64,000 nt of DNA from Limonium bicolor (GCA_023374045.1 CM041783.1:96011298-96075297), one strand, 5' to 3'. Positions 1-13,756 are shown, counted from the first letter of the stretch. Program-made: numbers and translations. Notes: a model not told the origin generated them from the sequence alone.

Positions 1-3000
1 ATGGTAATCCCGCAGCCCGCATGCTACCGGGCCACACACAACTAATTGTCGTCTTAGCATGCGGTTGATTTTATTTAAAACATGCACACATTACACATAA
101 ACGTCATGCTTAAAGGCACACATCCGTTAATAGAACACAAACACAAGGTTAGCACACACAACATAACAACACACTTCACTAATTAACATACACAAACTTA
201 TTTCCATTCTTCTTAGAGAACATAAACTTTACTTAGGGAGTGCCGGGGTGATATAAGCCCGAGCACAACATACATACATTTTCTTTACTTAGGCGTGGCG
301 GCCTCATATAGGACCGATCACACCTTACACAATTTCCCCCTAGCACCAATAGTGATGAGGTAGGTAAGCCTTGGTTAAGCTTGTGGGTGGTTGTAATTCA
401 AGGAGGAAAAACAACCGTAACATAATAAAGAGGGAGTCGAAGCGAACTTAGGCATCAACACCCTACCAACATTACACATAATTTCCCCCTAACCCGATTG
501 GAATTTGGGTAGGTAAGCTTTGGCTAAGCTAGTGGGAGGTCGAAATCCAATGAAGGAAAGCAACCCTTAACATAACAGGATGGGAGTTAATTCACATATA
601 TACATCAACTCCCGAACAACACGCGCGACCGGAACGACCGGATTCCTCACCATACAAACATATACATATTAGTTAAAGGTTCCTTTATGAACTTATCACA
701 TACATACATCACATAGTGTTACTAACTCTGTTAGACACATAAGGGAAGTAACATCCCTTTCTAACAAACATGGATAACTGCATCCGATAACAAACACACA
801 AAACAAGGTCACATACTTCATACATAGTCACAACATACACAAACGCACGGATAGCCATAGTTAGAACGTTCCCGTGGGTTGGGACTTTACTCCGAATACC
901 GATTCTTTATGTGAACCTAAGGTCGGTTAACTATTATTTAAACACATAAAGGTTAAGCGGTATCGGAGTTTAATTACGCCACAATAATGAATTACTATAA
1001 ACTCATTTCATGCTTTATCTTGCGGTGGCAAACACACAGAAAACACATGGCATACAAGCGGGTAATCGGTAGGACACAGGTTGCAAGAAAACCATACCTT
1101 ACACCATGGGTTTATCTTTCCTCGGGGGTTCTCATGCTCCTCGGTTATACTTGTTCCTCGTGTCTTACTCTTGAACCACTATTTACATGTCAAATGGTTC
1201 AATTAATATTAAGGCACTACGGTACGCACATAATCGCTACTCCCGTACTTACCCCGTTATCCCGTTATTTCGGTTTAACTTAGCGTACTTAATTTCTTAA
1301 CTTACTCACTTACTTCCAACACTTGTTTATACTTCTTAGGACCTTTATAAGCCACCAAACAACTCCTATACAACATCTAAAACCAATACCATTCAATCCC
1401 CCATGTTTAGAACCCTTTAAAACACTTTCTAGGCAATTCTGGGGGTGGTCCGGGACTTGGTCCTCACCCTAGGTCCCGGACCAATCAAAGAATGAACTCT
1501 CGGCCTATTTTCAGACACTGGTCCGGGACTTGGTCCTGGACTTAAGTCCCGGACCAATTCCTGCACTTACTCTCGGCTTGTTTTTTGATGCGGTCCGGGA
1601 CTTGGTACATATCCTAAGTCCCGGACCCTGCTAAAAACTGCTATTGAGGTACTTTTTAAGCCCCAAATCCACCTTTAAACCACACTCAAACTTTCCCTAA
1701 TCTTTCCACAAGTTTTATACATAATTAATCACCTCAAAACATACTCTAAACCACTCCAAATCCTTGGCTTAATCCACCACCCAATTCTTGCTCAAATTCA
1801 ACAAACTCACTTTTCACATTCTTGCATTTTGCACACTTGTGCATTCCTATTTCCTTTTGATAGTTCTTACCTTCTACCAATCTCACCAAAACCATCAATG
1901 ACCATTATAAATCATTCCTACATAAATGCACTTCTAAAACCCACATTCAATCTTCGTTTCACCAATTACAAACACCAACTCTTTTCCTTGAAATTCCAAG
2001 TTACCTAGCACCATTATGCTACAGATTTGTACTCTCTTATCATTAAACATCCCATTTGAATACCTAAGTTCTCTCATCCATCAACCATCATCAAACATCA
2101 TCTTTCTACCAATATTTTGCCATAATCTCCCCATAAACTTTACACATCCATCCTCATCAACTTTCATCCTTCTCATCCCTAATCTAGCCACACCCTTTCA
2201 AGGGTCCTAACAGCACATAACAAAATCCTCAAATTCACCAACAACAACAACACAATCACCAAAATCTCCATAATCTCAATAACCACATTATCAATCACAA
2301 ACTCACAACATTTGGCTCTTAAGGCCCTCAACTCAACATTAATTCACAAACCTCTCCAAACCAATTAAACACATTTTCAACATATATTTCAATCCATCAT
2401 TTTGGGTTCATTACTTTGTTTACCCACCCCAAACACTTAAACAATTATAAACAAGGTTCAAGGTGGATTCCTTACCTTAATTTCACAAGTCTCTTTAATT
2501 CTCTTCTTGCTCCTCATCTCTTCCAAAGTCGGTTAAAAGGGTGTGGAGTTTCCAAACTCCACCCCAACATCCAAGAGCACAAACACACTCAATTAATTAT
2601 CTAAACCCTTAGAAAACTCAATTCAATCAAAGGGCTTAGAACACAAGTTAGGGTTTACCTTTTTGAAGCTTTTAAGAGGGATTCTCTCCCTTGAATCAAG
2701 AAGGGAATTACTCCACCATTGAAGGATTAATTTGGAGCTCAAGAACAAGAAGAAAAACAAGGTATCAAAATGGTGAAAAATCGATTACACCAAGAGGTGA
2801 ATGAAAGATGACTTTTTCTTGGGAATTTTTACCTTAGAATGAAGAGGAGACTCCAAGCTATCTTTTGATGTCATTTTCTCTTCAAATGGGAAAAACCCAT
2901 GGAGATGAAACTCATCCTTTTCGAATTTTGAAAAGAGGGAATGATAGAGGAGGATGAGGGGATTACAAATATGTAATTATTTTTGAGTTTGGAGCATGAA

Positions 3001-3781
3001 TGGAGCTTGTACAAGGAGAGGAAGTGAGGCTGCCATGGAGGAGCTTCAAAATCGCCATACTTGGCTGGAGGAAGAAGGAGAGTTCAGATGGGGGAAAAAA
3101 ACGTGAGTGAGGGAATAGGAATGGGAGAGAGAGAGTGTTAAAGTGATTTGTACTTTTCTTTCTACTTTTTGCTTTTCTCTTTCTTTTCTTTTCTTTCTTG
3201 TTTACTAATAAAAGAAGGGGAGGCTGCTTACTAGTTACAAAACCAGCCCCACTAATATAATACCAGCTGGAGTGTTTTTCGTTTTTTTTTTACAGAAAAA
3301 CGCTCGTTAATTTACCCGGTTTTAGCACTATTCACTAACCGGGCCCGTTTCTCGGATTTTTCTCGTTTCTTTAATTTTGATAGCCCTTAGGCTTCCATTA
3401 ATGGTTCATTATAGTTATATATTTGACTATAATTTTTACGGGGTCGTTTAACCGTTTAAAGTCACGTTTTCGGGTTTTCTCGAAAAACGCGCTTTAAGAC
3501 TCCGTTAGTGTTTTAACGCATTGTTCGGATTCGTTTTCTTCCGGGATTTTTCCCACATGTTTCTTAGTGTGTAATTAGGGTATAGAAATATTTTTATAAC
3601 CCTAACGAAGGTTATGTACCTCCTAAAAAAATTAAATACGCGTTTTCACGTTTTGTGACTTTCACGCGCTTTCTTTTTCTTTTTGGTTTTTATTTCTTCA
3701 CCAATGATCTTAAGGACTTAATTAGCCTTAGAAATTCATAATTAAATAATTAATTAACATATTAAGATTTGGGGTATTTCA
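1..3781 (-). repeat. 3' LTR of element 1 (partial)
   Basis: It matches 9302-13087 along its whole length with scattered single-base gaps. It ends GGGGTATTTCA on the plus strand, directly followed by the polypurine tract at 3782. Short ORFs within it (for example 2016-2210, also present in the other LTR) are AT-rich low-complexity readings without protein character. Confidence 0.93.
1447..1627 (-). repeat. Inverted-repeat (hairpin) array in element 1 3' LTR
   Basis: Three units occur here, each starting GGTCCGGGACTTGG and closing with AAGTCCCGGACC or AGGTCCCGGACC, so each unit can fold into a stem of about 12 bp. Spacers of about 30-40 bp separate the units. The same array is at 10761-10941 in the other LTR. 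Confidence 0.85.
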
Positions 3782-3818
3782 ATCTACCCCCCTTAAAAGA
3801 ACTTCGTCCTCGAAGTTC
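3782..3818 (-). promoter_or_regulatory. 3' polypurine tract plus adjacent hairpin, element 1
   Basis: On the minus strand the tract CTTTTAAGGGGGGTAGAT directly abuts the LTR start TGAAATACCCC, which is where plus-strand DNA synthesis is primed. Immediately upstream of it in the transcript is a perfect 8-bp stem, arms GAACTTCG and CGAAGTTC, at 3799-3818. Confidence 0.85.
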
Positions 3819-5313
3819 ACACTTCCCAAGCATCATTTGAATTAGAACACAGGGATTACTTGCAACATAGAACTTCCAAAACCAACATATTTTACATCAT
3901 AACCTCGGACTTAACGGTCCGGGTAACGCATCCATACATAACATAACATACTTACATGATAACCTCGGACTCAATGGTCCGGGTACCTTAACAACGTTGT
4001 ACTTACATAACAACCCTTAGACTCTTTGGTCTGGGTAACATAACAACATTTAGACACTTAGGTCTTGATAACATAACAACCTTTAGACACATGGTCCTAG
4101 TAACATAACACTTTCGGAATTCCATCACATTAGGACTCGAGGTCAAGGTAATAATTGTTTATCACATATACCACACAACATGTCTTAGCATGTATATCAA
4201 CCAGAAATTTCTTTTCCATCTCTTCATGGGTTCGAGACCCATGTTGAGTACATATACACTGTGATCCCGCAGAACCCGGTCGCGATGGACACCTTCTGGT
4301 CCTCGTTCCTTTGGGAGATCAAAACAATTGCATACATCTTTAAAATATACTTCTCATGTCACCGGTCCGAAGACAAAGGCTCATACGTCCTCAGCTCGTG
4401 AGCAAGTAATACGAAAATACTCTATATGAGGTTAAGTATAATGAAATCCTTTATTGGAAGGATATTAATTGAAAATCCTTTACAAGGTCAAATCAAAGTA
4501 GTCCTTCCTTTGAAAATACCACTTAAGGATCTTAAAAATATTTATTGAAGTCTTGAAAATACCAATTGCAAATTTGAAACCACCAATTTAAAATTCTTTT
4601 GAAAACACCATACAACTCCAAGTCCAATTATTGTTAACTGCATCTCATTCTTGATGTGATTATTTATGACCACTTATAGGGAGTTTCAAGAATCATCCAA
4701 CCCTGATGTGATCAGCATCAGTGTTGAACTATCTTTTCACCCCAATTTGTGTTCGGCTTCCCTTGATCTCATGATAATCAAGTTTCACCTCCCACTTCAT
4801 TTTCAAACAACGACTAATTCAAGCATGTACCATTTTCTATCTTTTAAACCATCTAGTCATAATCATTACATCTCCAAGGGTGGAACTCTGTCCATCGATC
4901 ATCTTCCAGATTCATCTTAAGTCAAGTTACCTAGGTAATTTAATTCTCACTAGGTTCTATGTTGGTGTCATACCTCTTCATAAATCACAATACTGTATAT
5001 ATATATACTTTTATCAAAATACAATACACGGTTTTACATTTAGTATTATATGAACATACATAGTCAGGGTTTTAGTTCTCCTGTAGTTTATTACTCCCTT
5101 ACACTTGTACTCTCACACATAACAGTTGACAAGGTACATACATTTATCACAATGGTATTCGCATCTTCTGTGCGCAATTACCACAATTCAACCATGAATG
5201 AATGCGCATGTTCATATTATATACGCACCAATCATCAAAACAGATTATTTTGTGCTATGCACAACATAGTTCACGTACACTTGTACAGTAAAACACACTA
5301 AACGGTTTTGCGC

Positions 5314-5349
5314 TCTACCCCCCTTAAAAGGGATTACGCCCACGTAATC
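5314..5349 (-). promoter_or_regulatory. Second (internal) polypurine tract with hairpin, element 1
   Basis: The motif CTTTTAAGGGGGGTAGA recurs here about 1.5 kb inside the interior, again preceded in the transcript by a stem (arms GATTACG and CGTAATC with a 4-nt loop). It repeats the design of the 3' polypurine tract module. A role as an additional plus-strand primer is inferred. Confidence 0.65.
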
Positions 5350-8300
5350 GATCACTTAATCACTGGTTCAAACGTTCTACCGTCGTGAAGTGTTTTATCT
5401 CCGCGCGGTTTATTGTACAATGTGTTCTGGTTTGAGGATCTTAGCCATAATGGCGGTTTAGTCCCTAACCAAGAATTCTCCTTAGAGCTTATTTAATTCA
5501 TAACCAGTTTCGATTCTGGCCTGTGAAACTTCTAGGCGTTAATAATTAGCCTTTCACGCATATTCACAACGCGTGTCCAACACTCGAATTGCTGGCTCAC
5601 TAGTTTCTGCTGCGCGACTCTGATAATTCAGGGCTTGGTTTGTCCCATACATTATTCTTACTATATTGTACATCCTCGATTATCACATTTATCTTGGCAA
5701 TAACGGTTTCTCTACCGACGCGTGGTATCACTTACCATGAGCGAACTCGGTGAGTTACAGACTTACTATCCACTTCCATGATAATTTATTGTATTCCACA
5801 ATGACTTACTTGATTTATTCCGACTTACTGTCGGTTGGGTTTGAGCTACTACCTATTGTGTAGTACTCTGTCGGTTATTTCCAACACTTGAGGTATATTC
5901 CATACCGATATTTAATAATCGTGTTACTGTAGTCACTTATGCCAATCAAGTACTCTTTGATTGGTAAGACCGTGCTTCTCTTATGCATCAGTTTTATCAC
6001 ACCATAAGTCTTGTTCTTCCATCACAATTGACATTACCCAAACTTCCTAGCTATCTCACTTGATCATTACCGCGCAAGCGCAATACCAAACACTCAGTCC
6101 TACAGAGTGGAGAGGCGTAAACTCTTGACAGTAAATCTCTTATGCGATTGCAATAGGAATTCACACTGAGTTCCTTATCACATAGTACCGACCGTGGCTT
6201 ATTGCCCGTCTGTTTATCACCACTTACTTGTATGTCCCTTGAGTTTTACTCATCACTGGTCTTATTTGCCACACTATTATTTAACAATACTTATGCAACG
6301 GTCGCTTACTGCGCACCGTGCTCTTACTCATTGTATAACATTAACTTACACTGCATCCGCTATTATATTAGCTTCTGCCATTACACTGTGTTTCGCTACT
6401 TGTTTGGCTGATTGCTGAATACTCTATTCTTCGAGTCTTTATGCCCCTTGAGCGTTGTTCATTACACATTTAGCATCCCCCACCTATGGTGGTTGCCATT
6501 AGGCTTATCACCCTTTCAGTCTGCACAACTGGTACAAATACTTCCTTTCGTAGTAACAACATGATCAACTCCTAACACCTTCTCTGAATTTAGTTCACAT
6601 AACTACAGCTGTTGCGGTCTCACAATATCAAGAGGTATCCCCACCCTTTAAGTAGTGGTTCGTTATCCGCTTACTTACTTATATAACATAAACTTCTATG
6701 ATCAATAACATTTTCTTAACACATCCGATTTGTGGCTTTTGAGCCTTATTGCCTCGAGCTCTGCCCGTTGTAGGCTGTCCACACACATTACATGGTTTAG
6801 ATTGGTATTGGGCTCCATGACAAGGTCGTAGTATCACGGTTCCTTTCATGGGATGCCCCTTCAAGGATGTCAGACTTCCCTCTAACGACTTGTGTTTAAA
6901 CTTGGTGTTAATTTCAGCCTTTACGTTTCCGTCACGTATCTTGTTCAACCATTGTTGACCCAAACACCCTTTTAAGGATAACTCCTGGGTGTTATTAGGT
7001 CATGCCATTACATCTGGCTTGCACTTGTGAGTACATTTAATTAACTGTATTGCCTTACGTTCTTGGCTGGTTAATTATCCTCTCCAGTGAGATTGATATC
7101 CCTAGTGATCTTTCTGGGAGTTTCGTCCCGTTCGTTGCATCTTAACATGTCCACATTAGGCATCTGCCTCACCATGTGTAGGCTGGGTATTTACTCCAGC
7201 TATTACGTTCATCCATCCGGATTCTTAAGACATATTCGATGTCTTTACTTATTAATCACTGCACTTCACACTTCCAGATTCTTAAACATTTCCTTGCGAA
7301 TAACTCGCTAATTCCTTTAGTCCTCTTAACTTAACTGGGTTCTTTTACTTCAACCATTCGATGGTAATCCATTGCTCTTGCCTGTCTTTCACTTCGGACC
7401 GTAGTATGGAGTCAACTACTTCCCGTGTTCTAGACTCCACTCGTATACATACGTGGGGTACCCTACTGATACATTGCTACTTACCCGACTAACCCATAAG
7501 AAGGTCTGTCAGGCCCACAAGCTCCTATCGAAGTGTGGTCGTCCCACATTACTGTTGGTACACTCGTAGTGTCCGTCACACGCCTAGGTGAAGTATTCTG
7601 TTGTTAACTCCCTTATATTATCCCGTGATAATATGCATTCCGTGGTTCCCGAACTTAATCCAGGGAAAGTTTATCCACCGTTGTATTATTATGAACTCAA
7701 TCCATTCCTCGGGTCGTTACCCTTGGGTTTACCGGTTTCCATCCGGTTATTCGAAAATAACTGGGTATAACTTACCTACCATGTGGCACTGAGGCCGGTG
7801 TAGGTCTTCTGGTCTGGTTTTAAAAGAAGAATTAAAACAGGTTGGGTTTGAAAGAAAATTTGGTTTTGGAAAAAAGTTGAAAATAAATTTAGGTTGAAAG
7901 AAAATTTTCGTGGCTTCATAACATTCTCTCGCCTCAACCAAGTCTAGCTTCTTGCTGACTGGTGTATTTCCAATTACAGAGGTCAGGCTGCTAAGCCTTT
8001 CCACAATTATGATGATCTCACTTTACTTCATGGTACTTTACCAAGTACTTTATAGTTGCTAATAATTTGCCGCCAGCCTTGTTGTAGTAGCACTTGCCTT
8101 GGCAAGTGCGCCATGCTGACTGGCTACTGGTTCAATACACATCGGTTGCGGCACTGCTTTGACCCGCTCTAACATCAGTGGCCTTGCCGGCCCTTACTTG
8201 ATCTTACAGTCTTAACAACAATCTTCTGAGTACTTCTCACTGTCTTCACATGATAACCATTAACTAGGGTGTCTCCCATTCTGGGAGTCCCCTTTTTACT

Positions 8301-8872
8301 TAATATTGTATCCTCCTCGCACAACGTTGTAGTTCCTTAATCCGGTTGGTATACCGTTGGTGTACTAGTTAACATTGTAGTCCCGTAGACGCTCGTCTCT
8401 AGTTTCATTACTTCGCTTCCTGCCTGTTGCACAGTTGGTGCGTTGCAAGCTGGTTGTCCTCGACTGCTCCGCATGTCGACCCAGGTTGCCGGAAATTCTA
8501 TTTTTCTTACGCTTAAGATCCTTTACTTTTCGCTACCTCAAGCGGCAGACATTGCTAAATTGGGAACCGTCTTCGGGATTCACGTCCTTCGGAATCTACC
8601 GTATGACAGGTTCTCCGTGCTTTAAGGACACTTAATAACAGCCAGATCGGGTATTCCCGAGTAAGAGAGGACTTTTCATCTCTCTGGCGTTCTTTCCGAG
8701 TTATAAAATAGGGTTTGTGGAGGGCGGGATGGATATCGTAGGTATCCAGTACACACTGGTATTTCCTAACTTGCGTACTTCTCACGCTATCACTCAACCC
8801 TTAACCCAAAGCACTAAACTCTTAACTCGGTACTTCCTAAGCTCGGTAATTCAGTCATCAGAGCGATAGTTC

Positions 8873-8884
8873 ACTCTGATACCA
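8873..8884 (-). promoter_or_regulatory. Primer binding site (tRNA-iMet), element 1
   Basis: On the minus strand, TGGTATCAGAGT lies a few bases after the LTR end. It matches the complement of the 3' end of plant initiator tRNA-Met except for its last base, which is C in the other elements. This primes minus-strand DNA synthesis and fixes the element's orientation. Confidence 0.9.
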
Positions 8885-8982
8885 CTTTTTGTAACACCCC
8901 AACTACTAACAACACACTTAACAACACCTTGCAACGGAAATCACAACTCACAACATAATTTAACTCCTTGGTGTTACACGCC

Positions 8983-9004
8983 GTTAGCCACCCACGTGGC
9001 TAAC
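8983..9004 (-). promoter_or_regulatory. LTR 3'-end hairpin, element 1 (contains a CACGTG core)
   Basis: The arms GTTAGCCAC and GTGGCTAAC form a perfect 9-bp stem with a 4-nt loop about 100 bp from the LTR 3' end. It recurs in the LTRs of elements 2, 3, 4 and 6 with stem-preserving substitutions. It also contains CACGTG, the plant G-box core, so a DNA-level role is an alternative. Confidence 0.7.
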
Positions 9005-10760
9005 AAGGCTAACATACATACATTGTACCGGTCTGATGGACCAAACTCCCGAGCAACTACACATAAATCCCGTTCCATGTCCAACAATCATTATACACTT
9101 ACATTACAACTGTACCGAGTAACTACCAATTAACGCCGATACATTTTCGGTCTTACTACACCTACCATACTTACACAATTCTCATGACTACCACATACAA
9201 ACAACTACCCCGTCCTACTCTCGAACGGCTTTCAGTTCCTTGTACCTGAAACAGGAAAAGAAGAAAGGGTGGCCCCCAGGGGGCTCAGCACCTTTGCTGG
9301 TATGGTAATCCCGCAGCCCGCATGCTACCGGGCCACACACAACTAATTGTCGTCTTAGCATGCGGTTGATTTTATTTAAAACATGCACACATTACACATA
9401 AACGTCATGCTTAAAGGCACACATCCGTTAATAGAACACAAACACAAGGTTAGCACACACAACATAACAACACACTTCACTAATTAACATACACAAACTT
9501 ATTTCCATTCTTCTTAGAGAACATAAACTTTACTTAGGGAGTGCCGGGGTGATATAAGCCCGAGCACAACATACATACATTTTCTTTACTTAGGCGTGGC
9601 GGCCTCATATAGGACCGATCACACCTTACACAATTTCCCCCTAGCTCCAATAGTGATGAGGTAGGTAAGCCTTGGTTAAGCTTGTGGGTGGTTGTAATTC
9701 AAGGAGGAAAAACAACCGTAACATAATAAAGAGGGAGTCGAAGTGAACTTAGGCATCAACACCCTACCAACATTACACATAATTTCCCCCTAACCCGATT
9801 GGAATTTGGGTAGGTAAGCTTTGGCTAAGCTAGTGGGAGGTCGAAATCCAATGAAGGAAAGCAACCTTTAACAAAACAGGATGGGAGTTAATTCACATAT
9901 ATACATCAACTCCCGAACAACACGCGCGACCGGAACGACCGGATTCCTCACCATACATAACATATACATATTAGTTAAAGGTTCCTTTATGGAACTTATC
10001 ACACACATACATCACATAGTGTTACTAACTCTGTTAGACACATAAGGGAAGTAACATCCCTTTCTAACAAACATGGATAACTGCATCCGATAACAACAAC
10101 ACACAAAACAAGGTCACATACTTCATACATAGTCACAACATACACAAACTCATGGATAGCCATAGTTAGAACGTTCCCGTGGGTTGGGACGTTTACTCCG
10201 AATACCGATTCTCTTATGTGAACCTAAGGTCGGTTAACTATTATTTAACACATAATAAGGTTAAGCGGTATCGGAGTTAATTACGCCACAATAATGAATT
10301 ACTATAAACTCATTTCATGCTTTATCTTGCAAGGTGGCAAACACACAGAAAAACACATTGGCATACAAGCCGGTGTAATCCGGTAGGACACATATTGCAA
10401 GAAAACCATACCTTACACCATGGGTTTATCTTTACCGGGGGTTCTCATGCTCCTCGGTTCATACTTGTTCCTCGTGTCTTACTCTTGAACCACTATTTAC
10501 ATGTCAAATGGTTCAATTAATATTAAGGCACTACGGTACGCACATAATCGCTACTCCCGTACTTACCCCGTTATCCCGTTATTTCGGTTTAACTTAGCGT
10601 ACTTAATTTCTTAACTTACTCACTTACTTCCAACACTTGTTTATACTTCTTAGGACCTTTATAAGCCACCAAACAACTCCTATACAACATCTAAAACCAA
10701 TACCATTCAATCCCCCATGTTTAGAACCCTTTAAAACACTTTCTAGGCAATTCTGGGGGT

Positions 10761-10941
10761 GGTCCGGGACTTGGTCCTCACCCTAGGTCCCGGACCAATC
10801 AAAGAATGAACTCTCGGCCTATTTTCAGACACTGGTCCGGGACTTGGTCCTGGACTTAAGTCCCGGACCAATTCCTGCACTTACTCTCGGCTTGTTTTTT
10901 GATGCGGTCCGGGACTTGGTACATATCCTAAGTCCCGGACC
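10761..10941 (-). repeat. Inverted-repeat (hairpin) array in element 1 5' LTR
   Basis: It is the same three-unit GGTCCGGGACTTGG array as at 1447-1627, about 1.9 kb from the LTR 3' end. Confidence 0.85.
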
Positions 10942-13087
10942 CTGCTAAAAACTGCTATTGAGGTACTTTTAAGCCCCAAATCCACCCTTAAACCACCTCA
11001 AACTTTCCCTAATCTTTCCACAAGTTTTATACATAATTAATCACCTCAAAACATACTCTAAACCACTCCAAATCCTTGGCTTAATCCACCACCCAATTCT
11101 TGCTCAAATTCAACAAACTCACTTTTCACATTCTTGCATTTTGCACACTTGTGCATTCCTATTTCCTTTTGATAGTTCTTACCTTCTACCAATCTCACCA
11201 AAACCATCAATGACCATTATAAATCATTCCTACATAAATGCACTTCTAAAACCCACATTCAATCTTCGTTTCACCAATTACAAACACCAACTCTTTTCCT
11301 TGAAATTCCAAGTTACCTAGCACCATTATGCTACAGATTTGTACTCTCTTATCATTAAACATCCCATTTGAATACCTAAGTTCTCTCATCCATCAACCAT
11401 CATCAAACATCATCTTTCTACCAATATTTTGCCATAATCTCCCCATAAACTTTACACATCCATCCTCATCAACTTTCATCCTTCTCATCCCTAATCTAGC
11501 CACACCCTTTCAAGGGTCCTAACAGCACATAACAAAATCCTCAAATTCACCAACAACAACAACACAATCACCAAAATCTCCATAATCTCAATAACCACAT
11601 TATCAATCACAAACTCACAACATTTGGCTCTTAAGGCCCTCAACTCAACATTAATTCACAAACCTCTCCAAACCATTAAACACATTTTCAACATATATTT
11701 CAATCCATCATTTTGGGTTCATTACTTTGTTTACCCACCCCAAACACTTAAACAATTATAAACAAGGTTCAAGGTGGATTCCTTACCTTAATTTCACAAG
11801 TCTTTTTAATTCTCTTCTTGCTCCTCATCTCTTTCAAAGTCGGTTAAAAGGGTGTGGAGTTTCCAAACTCCACCCCAACATCCAAGAGCACAAAACACAC
11901 TCAATTAATTATCTAAACCCTTAGAAAACTCAATTCAATCAAAGGGCTTAATACACAAGTTAGGGTTTACCTTTTTGAAGCTTTTAAGAGGGATTCTCTC
12001 CCTTGAATCAAGAAGGAAATTACTCCACCATTGAAGGATTAATTTGGAGCTCAAGAACAAGAAGAAAAACAAGGTATCAAAATGGTGAAAAATCGATTAC
12101 ACCAAGAGGTGAATGAAAGATGACTTTTTCTTGGGAATTTTTACCTTAGAATGAAGAGGAGACTCCAAGCTATCTTTTGATGTCATTTTCTCTTCAAATG
12201 GGAAAAACCCATGGAGATGAAACTCATCCTTTTCGAATTTTGAAAAGAGGGAACGATAGAGGAGGATGAGGGGATTACAAATATGTAATTATTTTTGAGT
12301 TTGGAGCATGAATGGTGCTTGTACAAGGAGAGGAAGTGAGGCTGCCATGGAGGAGCTTCAAAATCGCCATACTTGGCTGGAGGAAGAAGGAGAGTTCAGA
12401 TGGGGAAAAAAAAACATGAGTGAGGGAATAGGAATGGGAGAGAGAGAGTGTTAAAGTGATTTGTACTTTTCTTTCTACTTTTTGCTTTTCTCTTTCTTTT
12501 CTTTTCTTTCTTGTTTACTAATAAAAGAGAGGGGAGGCTGCTTACTAGTTACAAAACCGGCCCCACTAATATAATACCAGCTGGAGTGTTTTTCGTTTTT
12601 TTTTTAGAAAAACGCTCGTTAATTTACTCGGTTTTAGCACTATTCACTAACCGGGCCCGTTTCTCGGATTTTTCGTTTCTTTAATTTTGATAGCCCTTAG
12701 GCTTCCATTAATGGTTCATTATAGTTATATATTTGACTATAATTTTTACGGGTCGTTTAACCGTTTAAAGTCACGTTTTCGGGTTTTCTCGAAAACGCGC
12801 TTTAAGACTCCGTTAGTGTTTTAACGCATTGTTCGGATTCGTTTTCTTCCGGGATTTTCCCACATGTTTCTTAGTGTGTAATTAGGGTATAGAAATATTT
12901 TTATAACCCTAACAAAGGTTATGTACCTCCTAAAAAATTAAATACGCGTTTTCACGTTTTGTGACTTTCACGCGCTTTCTTTTTCTTTTTGGTTTTTATT
13001 TCTTCACCAATGATCTTAAGGACTTAATTAGCCTTAGAAAATCATAATTAAATAATTAATTAACATATTAAGATTTGGGGTATTTCA

Positions 13088-13641
13088 CTCTCTTTGATGA
13101 AAAATCCTGTTTTCACTTTCTTTCTAGGTGGCAACTCGAGTTCCAATTGTTATTCCCCAAATTTTTTCTCAACCCTAACTAACATTCTTATAGCTCTTGG
13201 AAAAACAAAGTTGTAGCCTTGAATGTCGTTTGAATCTTTGCGGATGCTTAGAGAAATCCATCTCACTTATCTACAGGAAATGCAAGAGGTGAGACTGGCT
13301 TTCATTTTCTTGCTATCTTGATTTTTTCAGGTTCCCAATTGCTAATCACTAATTTATTTACAACCCCAACCTGCGTTTTTTTCTCCCAGAAAAAAAAAGC
13401 TCTGGCTCTATTGTTTGAATGCCTTGCGAGTTATTTGTTGACACACAAGAAGTACTTCATCTCATTCTTGGATTGCATACATAATGGTGAAATTTCCTTT
13501 CTTCTCTCTTTGTTCCGCGCTTTTCTCCCGATGCTCGACGAACAAACTACCACTACTCTTCTCACAAAATATTCACTGGCAATCAAAGCCGACGGGTTTG
13601 CTCCTAACATTGCCGTCTTGTCATGTACCTCCCTTCATCTC
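13088..13641 (+). pseudogene. Host-like spacer with possible gene fragment interrupted by element 2
   Basis: This 554-bp stretch lies between elements 1 and 2 and matches neither. From about 13390 to 13641 the plus strand reads an open, non-repetitive frame (starting around KKALALLFECLASYLL and reaching KADGFAPNIAVLSC) with ordinary amino-acid composition. It is preceded by pyrimidine-rich tracts ending in CAG at about 13337 and 13389 and by a GTGAG donor-like site near 13289, which suggests exon and intron pieces. Element 2 inserted exactly at 13637-13641. If element 2 is removed, the frame reads two more codons and stops. I do not recognise the protein family, and this could be an unrelated chance ORF. 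Confidence 0.35.
13637..13641. repeat. Target site duplication of element 2, left copy
   Basis: ATCTC directly precedes the left LTR and is repeated exactly at 26799-26803 after the right LTR. Confidence 0.9.
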
Positions 13642-13734
13642 TGTAACACCCCAACTACAACAACGTACTTGAACAATACTTTGCAGCGGAAATCATAACT
13701 CACAACATTACTTAACTCCTTGGTGTTACACGCC

Positions 13735-13756
13735 GTTAGCCACCCACGTGGCTAAC
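13735..13756 (-). promoter_or_regulatory. LTR 3'-end hairpin, element 2 3' LTR
   Basis: The arms GTTAGCCAC and GTGGCTAAC form the same stem as in element 1, near the LTR 3' end. Confidence 0.7.

Larger units (their letters stand above)
3782..8889 (-). other. Non-coding interior of element 1
   Basis: This 5,108-bp interior matches that of element 2 (17682-22774) in order and length, and those of elements 4 and 6 in the opposite orientation. Reading all frames shows only short ORFs. The longest on the element's sense strand is about 94 codons (6679-6963). It contains a CNVCGQ stretch but no complete zinc knuckle, and its reading frame is not clearly kept in the other copies. I see no capsid, protease, RT or integrase motif. 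Conservation without coding capacity suggests that the RNA itself is what is maintained. Confidence 0.85.
1..13087 (-). mobile_element. Element 1: non-coding long-LTR retrotransposon (LARD-like), left end outside window
   Basis: Positions 1-3781 are repeated almost exactly at 9302-13087, and these are the two LTRs. Read on the minus strand, the LTR begins TGAAATACCCCAA and ends TTGGGGTGTTACA. It is followed by a primer site and, at the other end of the interior, preceded by a polypurine tract, so the element points left. About 411 bp of the left LTR lie before the window. The 5.1 kb interior has no gag or pol similarity that I can read and no sense-strand ORF above about 100 codons. Long LTRs with a conserved non-coding interior fit the LARD class of non-autonomous gypsy elements. 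The near identity of the LTRs implies a recent insertion. The 5 bases after the right end are CTCTC, but the matching copy is out of view. Confidence 0.92.
8890..13087 (-). repeat. 5' LTR of element 1
   Basis: This 4,198-bp LTR has TG...CA ends. It shares the conserved block at about 9290-9350 (GCTGGTATGGTAATCCCGCA) with the LTRs of element 2 and, in altered form, with that of element 3. It is nearly identical to 1-3781. Confidence 0.93.

Noticed and set aside
2016..2604. ORFs repeated in both LTRs (also 11328-11924)
   Set aside because: Their repetition reflects the LTR duplication. The peptides are low-complexity readings of AT-rich DNA and are antisense to the element.
6679..6963. 94-codon sense ORF with CNVCGQ in element 1, considered as a gag remnant
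   Set aside because: It has only one cysteine pair and no following His/Cys, and the frame is not evidently kept in elements 2, 4 and 6.
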